64,000 nucleotides of DNA from Anniella stebbinsi (GCA_029215795.1 JARDYH010000002.1:46980001-47044000); one strand, 5' to 3'. Positions 32,293-43,943 are shown, numbered from the stretch's first letter. The notes: generated by a model from the sequence alone, not told the origin. Made by a program: numbers and translations.

Positions 32293-32470
32293 TGAACATC
32301 AACCAGTATTCTCTCGCCTGGCATCCTCCAGATGGCTTGGACTACAATTCCCATCTCCCCAACTCTCAGACCAATCACCATGCTGGTTGGAGTTAACAGG
32401 AACTGCAATCCAACACATCTGAAATTCACCAAATCAGGGAAGGCCAACAAACCCTTCACCTTCCTTGTCA
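32293..32470. repeat. Palindromic 'ctccagatg...ggactacaattccca' repeat
   Basis: The first part reads CTCCAGATGGCTTGGACTAC and a later part (GGAACTGCAATCCAACACATC) is its diverged complement, around 'accaatcaccatgctggttgg'. The family recurs at 49476-49585 and in fragments near 5870. Confidence 0.5.
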
Positions 32471-32735
32471 TGTAAGATTTCTTTGGCTAGACCATCTCCA
32501 GAAGCCCTTCCCCTCCACCCAGTAAGCACAAGGTTAACTCACTGTCCATGTTATTTTCTTTCTCTCTTAAATGAAAGTCCTGCACTCTGTTCATTATCTC
32601 CGCTATCCCAGCAATAATTTTCACTCACATTCTTCACAACTACCTTTTTCAGTGCTTCAAATTTTATTCCTGCAGCTTCATACAAAGCTGCTCCAGTATC
32701 ATCACCAAACCTTGGCACTCCACACAAGTGTCTAA

Positions 32736-32854
32736 GAGCCTATCTACACTACTGCTTTAAAACGGTTTATAACAGTTTTAAACTTGTTAATAATGGTAAT
32801 TAACCAGTTTAAAACTGTTATAAACTGTTTTAAAGCAGTTGTGTAGATAGGCTC
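32736..32854. mobile_element. Harbinger-like MITE, 119-bp near-perfect palindrome, duplication TAA
   Basis: Ends GAGCCTATCTACACT and TGTGTAGATAGGCTC are inverse at 14 of 15. The interior is an inverted repeat of GCTTTAAAAC.GTTTATAACAG and GTTTAAAACTG around a short AT-rich centre. The flanking triplet TAA appears on both sides (32733-32735 and 32855-32857), fitting the TWA target preference of PIF/Harbinger. Confidence 0.85.
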
Positions 32855-32897
32855 TAAGCTTCAGCCCCTGGCTGTAGTTTGCCTTATGACTTTCTTG

Positions 32898-33217
32898 TAG
32901 GGTGACCAGATAAAATCCAGGTCAGGGCTCATGTAACTTTAACAGTTGAAGAGAAAAGGGAATTTCAGCCAGTATCATTTGTATGCAATTAGTTCCTGGT
33001 GAAATTCCCTCTTCATCACAACAGTTAAAGGTGCATGCACTATGCTAGAGTAACCATATACAAAAGAAGGCAGGGCCCCTGCAACTTTAACTGTTGTGAT
33101 GAAGAGGGAATTTCACCAGGAACTAATTGCATACAAATGACATTGGCTGAAATTCCCTTTTCTCTAGAACTGTTAAAGTTACATGAGCCCTGACCTGGAT
33201 TTTATCTGGTCAGCCTA
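32898..33217. mobile_element. Palindromic hAT MITE (TAGGGTGACCA family), copy D
   Basis: Same structure as copy C. The 8-bp duplication CTTTCTTG is perfect (32890-32897 and 33218-33225), so this is one of the younger insertions. It lies 43 bp from the Harbinger-like palindrome. Confidence 0.93.
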
Positions 33218-33225
33218 CTTTCTTG

Positions 33226-35099
33226 AATCATTGGTCCTAATAGACAGTATCCATTCACAAAATGCTCAAGGATACGAGCTGGTTCTCTTTCTCCACTCAA
33301 GTGGCTTCTTCATTCAAGGTCTCAAAAAGACTTGTTTGACTCAACCACATCTCTAGTTCTCACTCTCATTCTCATTCTTGCCTCCTCATGGCACATTTAG
33401 AAGAGAAAATCTCTCTCTAATAGTTTCTTTGTTAATACATTTTTTAAAAAAGTGAGACTTGACTCTTCTGCAACTTTTCCCCCTCTATGGTAACAGCAGA
33501 ATCCAAAATGGAAGTGATTAAGTTGTGATCAAGAACTGAATTTATCCATGGGAAATAAAGGACACACATACACACAGAGACAGGGGAGAGAAGCTTCATT
33601 ATATGCAGTTTGCATGTACTTTGCATGTCCCTGATTTTTCTGTTCTTCAGGAAGAATAAAAAATAGTTTTACCTCATAAGGTTCTCTCTCAGATGTATTG
33701 CCCTTACAGCTGTCAGTCAGCAGAAGGATATACATATGTCTCAAGAGTACTTTGAGCTTTTTGCATTTTTTATCAAGGGAAAATATGTTACACATTTTTC
33801 CTGGCTTTCCACTTTTTCAAATGGAGTCTATTTTAGTTTGTCTCTCTGTCTCTCACACACACGCACACACACATGAACATAACTTTCAAAGTTTGCTCTA
33901 ACTTTCAGAAAACTCTTATATTCATAATAGCAAAAAGCTTTAAGTTTGACAAAAAAATGGGAGATGTATATGGATATACCTAAGGAATAGGAAGTCTATG
34001 CTTTAGGAAATAGTTTTAGTTACCTCAAGCCAGACAGGGAAATCCACTTGGAGAAGGTGTGCTGAACATGTGTATGAGGTAAAACAACCCATAGTCAGCA
34101 TAAGATCCTCACACACAATTCTGAGTCAAACTACACACGGACCAATCCGTGCATAGGGAGGGTTAGTTTTTTGTTCACTGTTGTGTAAGTTCAGGTGACC
34201 CAACTTGGATAAGGACCACTGCACTGTGGGTGGCCAGGATTAAACCTCCAATGGAGACTTCGTTTTTACCCCACCCCACCCCACCCCACCTCTGTTTGTG
34301 TGTGTGTGTGTGTGTAATTTCAGGAGTGAAATAGTGTTGGGGGGGAGGTTTAAGCTTTCCCTGTTGGAGCACAGTGATCCCAAACCAAACTGGAGCCATG
34401 CACACTTACAAGAGAGAAAACAAAAACCTAACTCTCTCCTACATGCTATGTGATTAATGTAATGTGTCACTTGGCTCTCTAACAGATGGGCGTCATCATC
34501 AGTTTTGAAGATGACAGCTTTAACAGTGCCAGTCACTGGTTTGGGAGGTTGGAAAGGCTGAACCCTGGGTCTCATTCCCAAATTATTCCCAATTAGATTA
34601 TTAGCTCAACAACAACAACAACAACAACAACAACTGTACCACCACCACCAACTTGCTGGGGATATGGGACACCTACATTACTCCATGTATATTCCATTGT
34701 TGTATTCAAAGTTTTGGGGATACATGCTGGTTCTTTTATTTGGCCCCTGCCTTGACAATAAATAGAGATGTGGATCAATACTAGCTACTGAATTATTAGT
34801 ACAAGTTATTGAATAGGTTAAGCCACAATGTAAGGATTTTTTTAAAATGCTAACAGTGAAGTAACACACATGACTTTATAATGAATTAGATATTTTAAAA
34901 TATTCATATCGAGGGGTCATTTATTACATTTGAATTTCTTGGTCTGAATCTTCAGATCTAATGTATTACAATATAGTGTGACATGGTGGTATCAGAGTAG
35001 GATTGGGGAGAGCCAGGTTCAAAATGACACACAGGCATGAAGTATCATATATTAAGCTGAGATATATTGAATGGACCAGGTGACCCTAACCTATGATGC
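33226..35099. other. Unassigned DNA with several microsatellites
   Basis: It holds (CA)n near 33853-33872, C4A repeats near 34270-34290, (TG)n at 34298-34314 and (CAA)n with (CCA)n at 34608-34650. No gene recognised. Confidence 0.5.
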
Positions 35100-35433
35100 T
35101 CAAGGAATTCCAGCTTTGAGAATTTTGATACAAACTGACCTGATCCACCTTCCCCTACTTTTGCACATCTCAAATGTTCTGATGCAATTCTTGTCACAAA
35201 AATGTATCAACAATACAATTTAAAATGTGTGTCTTTGAGAGAAACTACATTTAGAAATGCATATTTGGAGAGAAAATGTATTTAAAATACATATTTAAAT
35301 AGGATTTAATTCAATTTTTATGTGCAGATTTATTTTTTTTAAATTAAAGATTAATGTGGAAACAGAAGACATTTGTGAAGGAACACATGAGAAAGTGACA
35401 TGGACCAGAAGTAGACACATTTGCCCATCCTTA
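35100..35433. mobile_element. AT-rich hAT-like element (TAGGGATGG family)
   Basis: Contains 'agaaatgcatatttggagagaaaatg' and ends GCCCATCCTTA, the inverse of the family start. The left boundary is unclear. Confidence 0.45.
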
Positions 35434-35439
35434 GTTTAA

Positions 35440-35520
35440 CCTACTACTCAGGGTTGTGGGAGAATGATATATGTAACCTTGAACCTGTTGGAAGAAAGGC
35501 AAGAAATAAATTATCATAAA
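35440..35520 (+). mobile_element. SINE 3' fragment (Sauria-like)
   Basis: The phrases 'ctcagggttgtgggagaatgat' and 'ggaagaaaggcaagaaataaat' follow the 3' half of the Sauria SINE at 30416-30615. No promoter half is present. Confidence 0.45.
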
Positions 35521-35524
35521 GAAA

Positions 35525-36013
35525 GGTTAGAACATCTGGAACTGTTTAGCTTAGAAAACAAAGCAAGTAAGGTGAGACATGATAGAAATGTACAAAATTA
35601 TGCATGGTATGGAGAAAGTGGATAGGAAAATATTTTTCTCTCACACACGTAATACTAGAACCTGGAGTTATCCCATGATTGGTGGGAGAGTTAAACAGTG
35701 GAACTGGCTACCACAACATATAGTGTGGACCACAAATTTGGATGACTTTATGGAGGATAAAGGCTGTCAATGGCTACTAGTCATGATGGCTATATGCCAC
35801 CTTCAATATCAGAGGCAGTAAGCCAATTGCTGGGGAACATGAGCAGGAGAGTGCTGTTGCATTCATGTTCTACTTGTGGGTTTCCAGCAGGCAGCTGGTT
35901 GGCCACTGTGTGGACAGAATACTGGACTAGATGGACTTTTGGTCTGATCCAGCATGGCTCTTCTTATGTCCTTATGTTCTTAAAATAAATAAATAAATAA
36001 ATAAATAAATAAA
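35525..36013 (+). mobile_element. CR1-like LINE 3' end with (AAAT)n tail
   Basis: Translation from 35579 gives MIEMYKIMHGMEKVDRKIFF...NTRTWSYP, the C-terminal domain of a CR1-clade reverse transcriptase (a second CR1 lineage, unlike the one at 29.6-32.2 kb). The 3' region 'ggactagatggacttttggtctgatccagcatgg' ends in 'cttatgttctta' and an AAAT array. 5'-truncated, with stops. Confidence 0.78.
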
Positions 36014-36899
36014 TATGAACTCTTGCTTAACGACTCATAAACAGAGCTGTGAAGAATCACATAAAAGTTTGAAAATTCACCCCTTTGTGGAGAAGCAGCT
36101 GCAAGGATGAAATCTAGATACCTAAGGTTCAGACTATCACACCATCTTTACTACAATGACTAAGAAATTAAATAAAAGACAGATAAATATTGTCAATTCT
36201 TATTTCCCATGTCACCAAAATCCATAACCAAGATCCAAGTAGTAAATGTTGATGTGTGACAAACATTTCTCCAAGTTTTGAGCTTCAAGAAGAAGTCAGC
36301 TGTCTCACAGAATTCACATTAGGATACATAACCAGACTTGTCTTGAGTAAGTTTCACCTCACCGTTCTTCAGCTACTGAAGGGGAAAAAAGTTTCCTGGA
36401 ATGGATCCCAGGCCTTACTTTTCATTTCCCAGTGGTTTGGCAAGGAAATTGCAACAGGAACAACTCACCTCCGCTTTCCCTTTGGCTGCACAGAATGGAA
36501 GGCAAGGCATTCTCCTTTTCCATGTACCAGTCAGCCTAAGATTCAGCTGCGTGATTCAAATCAATATACTGAATTCAGTTCCTATAGTACTTTCTTAGCC
36601 TGCCTTCCCCTCTGCCTCTCTCACAGCTCTTTTGTCATCACAGGCATCAACTCTCTGGTATGTAGCAGTGCCAAAGTGTCATTTCTCTGGGCCCCGTTAC
36701 CAACTTGTAACATGGACCCTCTTCCTTCTGCTGCCTGTCGGCTACCAAGCCCTAGCAGTTGTTTTTTTCCCATGCATACAAAAATGCCAGCAGGAATTAA
36801 GGCATTCTTGTGAGATCATATCACATAGGGAGGCACAGTTCTGGGTGACTCAAAGGACCAGCACTGTATCTGACTCTGTGCTACCGATGGGCCTGGGCC
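36014..36899. other. Unassigned DNA with a 185-codon open frame
   Basis: The frame at 36256-36813 (plus) is the longest uninterrupted one outside GC-rich repeats. Its product is rich in Ser, Phe, Leu and Cys with no recognisable domain. A second frame overlaps it on the same strand. There is no supporting splice-site or homology evidence, so it is left uncalled. Confidence 0.4.
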
Positions 36900-37235
36900 T
36901 AGGGTAGCCATGTATGAATTGAAAAAAAAGGAGGGCACCGATTCACATAAAATTTGAATGTGCTAATTCATATAGGTAGATGCAAATTTAGAAATAATTA
37001 TTATAATTTGAATAGAAATACAGTACATCTCACCATAGTATGGCAGGCTGTGACCAGGTGACCTCTGTGCCTTGCTCAATCTGCTGTCCAGGTGATGCTG
37101 ATGAGCAACTTCAAGGCCCAACGTCCTTCTGATGGTTTTTAAAAAAATCTTTGTGTGAATTTGGACTGGACAGCCCTTCTAAATAGAGGATAGTCCTTTG
37201 GCAGCCCTTTAAATAGAGGACTGTCCTCTGTAAAA
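36900..37235. mobile_element. hAT-like element, 'TAGGGTAGCCAT' family, copy 2
   Basis: Begins TAGGGTAGCCATGTATGAATTG and shares internal blocks and the GAGGACTGTCCTC end theme with 4358-4725. The right terminus seems lost. Confidence 0.5.
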
Positions 37236-37865
37236 GAGGTCAGATAAAAGGAGAAATGGGTTCTCAGGATGCAAATAATTTATTTTCACAAAGCCTGACA
37301 CATTTCAGCCTATATTTTATTCAAAGGCCTTCCTCAGGGAGTTGTTAGAAGATAGCAGCTGCAGAATTTCCTCTAGCAAGATAATTGTTTCCTGTGATAA
37401 TCTACGGCGCTATGTGGAGGAGTTTATGCTCTCCATATTAGCTCCAGTATATCCCATGAGATCTTCTAAGACACCTCACGTAGATACATACAGATAGGGA
37501 AATAAGATCGCTGACACCCCCTTCTTGCAGTGGTGCAGTATAATGAGCCAACTACATTGTATAAATTAGGCATGGGTGGAGAGAAGGCATGACTGCCAGG
37601 GCTAGACAATGCAATTGTATGCAAAAACCTATGCAGATCAACCTGACCAAGTACTCTTCTGCACTGTAGTGGTGGCATGTTGATACTACAAGAGGCAACT
37701 ATTAACTCAAAAGGAAAAGTACCCAGTGGAGATCTCCAAGATGCAAATAGACAGCAGGATGGAGAACAGGAACACTTTATACCTGTACAATAGAACCTCT
37801 TTGCAGGTTTCCAGTCAGCTTAAATTGACCAGACTGTGGTGAAAGTAGAATTGCTGTGGCATACT
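37236..37865. other. Unassigned DNA; possible old repeat at 37250-37360
   Basis: A phrase 'gttctcaggatgcaaataatttatttt' at 37260 is similar to 'ttgtcaggatgcaacatatttatttta' at about 61000, so an unnamed repeat family may be present. No gene. Confidence 0.35.
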
Positions 37866-38000
37866 ATGTTTGTTTGTTTGTTTGTTTTTTGTTTTTTTTA
37901 AAAAAAACAAAACATTTCTATACCACCTTTCTGCTAAGGCACCCAAGGCAGTTTGCAATGCTTAAATATTGGAACAAACCAACAACACAAAAAACCTCCA
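37866..38000 (-). mobile_element. Inverted LINE 3' tail fragment
   Basis: A (GTTT)n/T-rich start, then 'tataccacctttctgctaaggcacccaaggcagtttgcaat', the complement of a LINE/SINE 3' end. Short and without coding sequence. Confidence 0.4.
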
Positions 38001-38610
38001 ACTTCATAGTTCTGAAGAGTTTGAAACAAGAATCAGAAAATGATCCAATGAATGGAAAATGAGTGCTTCTGAATCCCCAGAAATCTAAAACATTTTGTCG
38101 GTAGCAGCATACAAAATGAAATATAATGCATTATGTAGGTATTTAGTTTTACCAAATGAATCTCATTGAATATCCTCATTGTGCAAGATATAAGCCAGAC
38201 ATGTACAGAGATGATAGCTAATTAGTTGCATTGTTTCCATGTGTCGTCAAAGTATATTTAAACCACTCAAATGAACACCCACAAGTGGCACTCAGAAACC
38301 TGCTCCACAATCCAACAGGAAGATTTCCAGAAGAGAAACCATTAAAGGGAAGACAAGGCTGCCACCTTTCCTTCCCCCATCAATGCCTTTCTAATAACTG
38401 AACAAGAGGCAGAAATTCAACAGACAAAGCTTGCTTTCCTGTGCTAAGAAAAGCTACACCTGCTGAATTCCAGCTTGTCAGGCAGACATTAAAGGCACAG
38501 GAACTCTGTCAGAAAAAAGGTGTCAACCTGAAATGAAAGGGAGTTACGCTACTGTGCATTTCCCCCATTCATTTTAATGGGTCTTTTTTTAAAAAAAAAT
38601 GCTCTAGTGG
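38001..38610. other. Unassigned DNA
   Basis: No gene or recognised repeat. Confidence 0.4.
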
Positions 38611-38618
38611 ATTGTGAC

Positions 38619-38938
38619 TATATGAAAAGGAGGACAAGGCTCTTGTACCTTTAACAGTTGTGTAGAAAAGGGGATTTCAGCAGGTGTCATTTGTATGCAT
38701 GCAGCACCTGCTGAAATTCCCTCCTCATCACAACAGTTAAAGCTGCAGGAGCCCTACCCTCTTTTGTATCTGGTCACTGTAGTATAGCTCCTGCAGTTTT
38801 CACCATTGTGATGAAGAGGGAATTTCACCAGGTGCTGCATGCATACAAATGACACCTGCTGAAATGTCATTTTCTACACAACTGTTCTACACAACTCCTT
38901 TTCTACACAACTGTCCTCCTTTCCATATGACTACCCTA
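38619..38938. mobile_element. Palindromic hAT MITE (TAGGGTGACCA family), diverged copy E
   Basis: The arms are recognisable (TATGAAAAGGAGGACAAGGC and its inverse) but the left terminus has lost about 10 bp and the right arm carries a short local duplication of 'ttctacacaact'. Flanking 8-mers ATTGTGAC (38611-38618) and ATTGTGTC (38939-38946) match at 7 of 8. It uses the GCAGCACCTGC variant in the arm instead of AATTAGTTCCTGG, so it is an older or separate subfamily. Confidence 0.75.
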
Positions 38939-38946
38939 ATTGTGTC

Positions 38947-39223
38947 TCAAATAACAAATTCTGCTTTCCTGGAATTGCTTCACTTCCCAGCTGGAGTAGC
39001 TTTATTCTCACACACCCTGGACACCTTCTCCAGCTCTTAACCATGTCCCCACCACCCACCACCCACTGCCTACTTCACATCTGCACCACTGAAGCCCTAA
39101 GGAAGAACCATGAACTCAGTAGATCAGGAGGCCAATCTGCTGACTTCCTGTTTCCTCCTTAGGATTTCAGCATGGTGAGGTAGGCAGTGGAAGAGGTGTC
39201 ACAACTGGAGGGGGGAGAAGGTG
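38947..39223. other. Unassigned spacer between two MITE copies
   Basis: No recognised feature. Confidence 0.4.
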
Positions 39224-39231
39224 CATGGAGG

Positions 39232-39550
39232 TAGGGTGACCATCTGAAAAGGAGGACAGGGCTCATGTAACTTTAACAATTGTAGAGAAAGGGGAATTTC
39301 AGCCAGTGTCATTTGTATGCAATTAGTTCCTGGTGAAATTCCCTCTTTATCACAACAGTTAAAGTTGCAGGGGCCCTGTCTTCTTTTGTATATGGTCACT
39401 CTAGTATAGTGCCTGAACCTTTAACTGTTGTGATGAAGAGGGAATTTCACCAGGAATTAATTGCATACAAATGACACTGGCTGAAATCCCCTTTTCTCTA
39501 CAACTGTTGCAGTTACATGAGCCCTGTCCTCCTTTTCAGATGATCAGCCT
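39232..39550. mobile_element. Palindromic hAT MITE (TAGGGTGACCA family), copy F
   Basis: Starts TAGGGTGACCATCTGAAAAG and ends CAGATGATCAGCCT. If the last A is taken as lost, flanks CATGGAGG (39224-39231) and AATGGAGG (39551-39558) match at 7 of 8. It stands 293 bp from copy E. Confidence 0.83.
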
Positions 39551-39759
39551 AATGGAGGGGAGTGCAAGGGGGCCTTGGAGAGTGCCATCACCTGGAAGTT
39601 CTCAAAGGCACTTTTATCAAGCCTCTCAGTCTGCACCAGGCAAGGCTTTACTCTATGTCCCTCCTTACAAACTAGGAACATGAATGTAAGCTTGGGCGCA
39701 TGAACAAGACAATTCCTTAATATATAAAGTACTAATCTTCCCCAAGTGTCAATCCAAAT

Positions 39760-40500
39760 TAAGGTGACCATCAGTCCAGATTTGCCCAGACATGTCCTCC
39801 TTTTTCTGGCACTGGGGCCATCCAGAAGGATTTCTTAATTTTTCTTTAAAAGTCTGGAAAAGGTGCCGGGGGGGGAGCAAGCCATGCATTCTCCGAATCT
39901 CCGGTACATGTGCAAATGACCTACGCTAATAGCATGGGCCACCCACGCACTTTCCAAAGCCCTGAACAACGTGTGTCCTGCTCTGCGCCACACCTTTCCC
40001 GGTAGGAAAGGGTCTCTTAATGCTTGAATTAGGAGGCCCTTTCATCCTGGGACAGGTGCGGTGGGGGGGCAGAGCAGGCCGCACATTCTCCAGGGCTCCA
40101 GAAAGCGTGTAGATCACCTAACACCATAAGCATTGTTGCTGGGATCCTTCCAGCCACGCTAATGGCGGTAGGCAGTCTCCACACTTTCTGGGACCCTGGA
40201 AAATGCGTGGCCTGCTCTCCCCCCACCTTTCCCAGGATGAAAGGGCCTGTTAATTCAAACGTTAAGGGATCTTTTAAACCCAGGAAAGGTGCGGGGGGGG
40301 CAGGGCGGAGCAGTCGGACCTTACCTGCTCCTGCTCCCAGCTCTCTCCCTGTCTCCCAGCACTTCCCGTCTGGTTCTTCTCTCACAAGTCTTGCGAGACC
40401 GGGATGGGAAGTCTCATTCTGGTCTCGCGAGACTTGTGGGAGAAGAACCAGATGGTGGAAGCAGCAGCAGCATGGGCTGTGATGAAGGGGTAAGTGTGGG
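39760..40500. mobile_element. Element with TAAGGTGACC end and alternating inverted G-rich repeats
   Basis: It opens TAAGGTGACCATCAGTCCAG, a hAT-type end. The unit AAAGGTGC(G)nGCAGAGC appears forward near 39856, 40052 and 40285 and inverted near 39977 and 40208, so the interior alternates orientation. A strong hairpin follows: arms 40366-40400 and 40421-40455, three mismatches, containing TCTCGCGAGA on the right side. No matching right terminus with a target duplication was found; a GGTCACCCTA end at 42641-42650 is a candidate, but its flank does not match. Confidence 0.5.
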
Positions 40501-40960
40501 GGGGTGCAGGTGAGCGGGGCATGGGTGCGTGGTGCTGGGCATGTGGCACGTGGTGCCGGGTGGGTGGTATGGTGTGGCCGGCAAGTGGTGTGAATGGTGT
40601 GGGGCGTGGACAGCAGGGCGCATGGCATGGGCGGGCGGTATGGTGCACAGCACACGGTATAGGCAGGGCTGGGCGTGGGGCATGTGGTGCTGGGTGCAGG
40701 GCACGTGGTGCTAGGCAGGCGGGGTGGGCGGTGAGGCATGGGCAGAGAGCAGTACAAATGGTGCAGGGCGCGGATGGCAGGGCACATGGCAAGGGCAGGA
40801 GGCAGGATGTGTGGCACACGGTGCGTGCGGGTGGCGGGGCACACACCACATGACACGGGCAGGCGGAGGTCGTGCAGAGTGGGTGGGGGTGTGGAGCAGG
40901 TGGGAGGCGGGCAGGGGGACAGGCAGTGGGCAGTCCTTGGTTGAGTGTGTATGGGTGTTT
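40500..40960. repeat. Degenerate G-rich minisatellite
   Basis: Irregular repeats of GGCATGTGGTGC, GGGCACGTGGTG and GGCATGGGC-like words make almost C-poor, G-rich plus-strand DNA. Long frames on both strands (up to 323 codons on the minus strand, Pro/His/Thr/Ala-rich) come from this composition and are not called as genes. Confidence 0.75.
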
Positions 40961-41159
40961 GGTTGGTTTTGCCCTGGTGCTTGTGTGGATTTGTATTCAT
41001 CTTCTTGTTGTTGTTATTATGCCTTGGGTGAGCATGTGGGTGGGTGTTGTATTTTTATGTTATTTTATTTTTTGCCTTGGGGTGTGTGTGCATGTCTGTG
41101 TGTAGATTTATTATGTTGATGAATGTTATTGGGTGGCTGGCTGTGGATTATTATTATTA

Positions 41160-41198
<39 letters not shown>

Positions 41199-41440
41199 GC
41201 CTTTGGTGTGTGTGTGTGTGTGTGTGTGTGAAGGGAGCGTTTTAAAACTGTCTTGGAGAGGGTGTGGGTTTTTTCCACTTTGGGTGAGTGTGGACGGGGT
41301 GTGGATTTTATTTTTTATTGCCTGTGGTAAGCATTCGTGAGGTGTGTGTGGATTGTTATTATTATTAATAATAATATTTTCACTTGGGTTTGTGTGTGTG
41401 TGTGAATGAATGAATTTTTATTTTTGCCTTAGGTAGGTGG
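40961..41440. repeat. Degenerate T/G-rich tandem repeat with (ATT)n and (TG)n cores
   Basis: About six loose units of the form (T/A-rich) - GCCTTGGGTG - (TG)n - GTGGATT recur near 41021, 41074, 41200, 41275, 41320 and 41430. Pure tracts: (ATT)n 41147-41198, (TG)n 41206-41230. Confidence 0.75.
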
Positions 41441-41518
41441 ATTCCCCACCATCAACAGCACCATTGGTTTGTTTTGGTAATAAAAAAAAAAGTGAATCCA
41501 AAACTGCTTTTGTGCTGA

Positions 41519-41566
41519 TGCTGATGCTGATGCAGATGTTGATGATGATGATGATGATGATGATGA
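41519..41566. repeat. (GAT)n-rich microsatellite
   Basis: GCTGATGCTGATGC-type units run into ten GAT units. Confidence 0.93.
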
Positions 41567-42529
41567 CATGCAACTTTCAGCTTGGTTCCAAACATTGCTT
41601 TTCTGTATGGCTTTGAGATTATGATCATTTTACAGTGTGGCTTTGTGGATTCCCTCCCTCCCCCCCCCCCCAAAAAAAAAACCTGGTGAAAGGTTAACAG
41701 TTAAAGCTGCAGAAGCCCTGCTCTCTTATGTATCTGATCATGTTGAGAATTGTCCCGTCCCAGCAAGATAATACGTGAGTGCATAGTGTGGCTTGTCTTG
41801 TCTGAGTGTGTCTGGATCTCCTAGGCTCTGAAATTATCTTTCTGTAGAGCACCTGCTGGTTGCATGATCCACGAGGCCAGGCTCTGGTGATTGCATAGTT
41901 CTCCTTGACAGGAGGGGCTTGCACTTGCATGTGATAAAGGGCATCTGTTTTGGCCTTTCTTTGTATCACTACTGACCATGGTATTGTTTACATGGCTAAT
42001 GAACCAGAGATATAAAGACACATTTTTAGCTTAGTGCCTCACTGATAAACCAGAAGTTGAAACAAGCTAAGAGGTGCTAGTGAGAAATAACTGCTACAAG
42101 CCTTTAGTCCATTTTGTTCCATGGCTATTTGCAGGGTAATAGTATTTTATACTTTTTCTGAATGCTAGGGTGCTCATTTATTGTACTAGATTTTCCTGTA
42201 CTAGATTTCTCTGCACGTGTCAACTGCATCATTTGTTCAGTGCTAGCAGTATGCTGAATCTGTGAGTATGGATATGAGACAGGTGATAGGGAAAGAGTGG
42301 TAAATGTTAGGAAAGGTGAGTCTATGGTCATCCAGTGAAGGATTTGCAGTCAGAAAAGATATTTGAGGGAAAGGGAGACTGTATCACACAAAGTATAGCA
42401 AAATCTTTAAAGTACAGCAAAAGCTACAAAAGTAGAAGTTAATTTCAGATACACTGAATGTCTCAGTGATTTTGACATGAAGATGTTATGTAGAACAGGT
42501 TTGTTGTAATTGTGTGCTGTGAAATCAGA
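41567..42529. other. Unassigned DNA
   Basis: Homopolymer C and A runs occur at 41660-41682. The bases after 41696 (AACAGTTAAAGCTGCAG) match an arm of the palindromic hAT MITE over about 40 bp, probably a small fragment. No gene. Confidence 0.4.
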
Positions 42530-42650
42530 CATGTGACCAGGGCCATCTTTGGGTAGCCACATCCCTTTGGGGGCTGGCCATGTTGGTGGGCATGACCCTT
42601 GGGGCAGCCATGTTGTCCCCCTTTTTAGTTTCCAAAATATGGTCACCCTA
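42530..42650. mobile_element. Right-end fragment of a TAGGGTGACC-type hAT-like element
   Basis: Ends with CCAAAATATGGTCACCCTA, a hAT-like terminus. Two GGCCATGTTG/GCCATGTTG repeats lie within. The left end is not identified. Confidence 0.5.
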
Positions 42651-43943
42651 AATAACTATTATTAGCAATTCAAAATAAAGAGGAGGGGTTTGCTTTCAAA
42701 ATGCATAGTAGTCCTAACTTACTTCTTGTAAGTTACATGTAAGATGAAATCTCCTTTGGCATCACAAGGCACCAGTCTATCTCCAAGGGAGTCTGCAGAG
42801 TTTTGTCCCCAGGCAAAAATCATAATGAAAAACAAAGTAGGTTCAATCCCGCCCCCATTCTTAGTTTTCATGGGCTGAGAGCATCTCTAAATTAAGGGAA
42901 ATTGTGTTGTTTACCCGGGGCTTTTGTGCTTCCTGGTTCTTTGGCGTTATTGTTGGGGGCTGAATTACATGGGAGGAGAAGGGTGACAAGAGGTTTGAAC
43001 TAAATACATCCCCTCCATTGAGTTCTATTAAGACAGCACCATCTAATGGCAGATGGTCCTACTGTTTCCCAGCTATTACCACTTTAAAAGTGATTCTTTT
43101 TAACCTGGGATTTTTGGAGGATCCAGCAGGAGATGTCCTGGTTGTTGATAACATCATGAATTCAATCTGAAATCTTCTGTGAGTGGCCATTCACAAGCGG
43201 GCAATAAATCACTTGTTTAGACCACTGAGTCTCAGAAAGTGGCAAGTGGGGAAGATTGACAGTGGAAAAGCCACTGGCCAAGGAGCTGAGTTGCAGTAGA
43301 TAGGGGATGTTCAGAAGAGGACACTCAAAGCTAGCAACTAGTTCTAGAAGGTGAGAGAAGGGAGATGGCTGGATTTTTGCTGTTAGTCTCTCTTTGTGGA
43401 CTCAATGGGGAAATGCATGTCTGTATAAAGGTGTGCTTTGGGGATTATAACTGAAGACTGTATTTTGGGTAGACAAAGGGGGGATTCATTTACAACATGT
43501 AATTGCCTTTGCTCACAAACACATTTTTGCTTCTTCAATTTATCACATTTCTCAGATGTTTTGTTATCCTTGCCTCCCTCTCTCCTCCTTCATCTGTTGT
43601 CTCTTTTACTTAGATTGTAAGAAACTTTGGGCAGGGACCTTTTAATGCTTCTATTACAGTGCTACACCATGCACATTAATGGCATGCCATAAATAATAAA
43701 ATAGGGAGAGGCAAATATTTGCACATTGTTGGCTAAAACTTACTTTGACAGTTTGTGCTTCTTACCACATTTTTCAGTGGTGGCATTGAAAGAATCTCCC
43801 CTATTGCTCCTGAGTCTCAGGTAATATAGCTGTTTGATGGGTTAGCATATTGTAAGTAATGGGAGCCTTGGGATTCTTTTATCCTGATCCACCAGTGGAG
43901 CCAAGCCTGCATCTAATATATTTCATATTCAGTGGTATAGTGT
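42651..43943. other. Unassigned DNA
   Basis: No gene or recognised repeat. Confidence 0.4.

Noticed and set aside
40029..41000. 323-codon minus-strand frame rich in Pro, His, Thr and Ala
   Set aside because: It follows a degenerate G-rich minisatellite. Overlapping long frames exist on both strands, and composition alone explains the lack of stops.
39760..42650. One 2.9-kb hAT element with ends at 39760 and 42650
   Set aside because: Both ends look hAT-like, but flanking 8-mers ATCCAAAT and AATAACTA do not match and the interior includes unrelated microsatellites, so two fragments are more likely.
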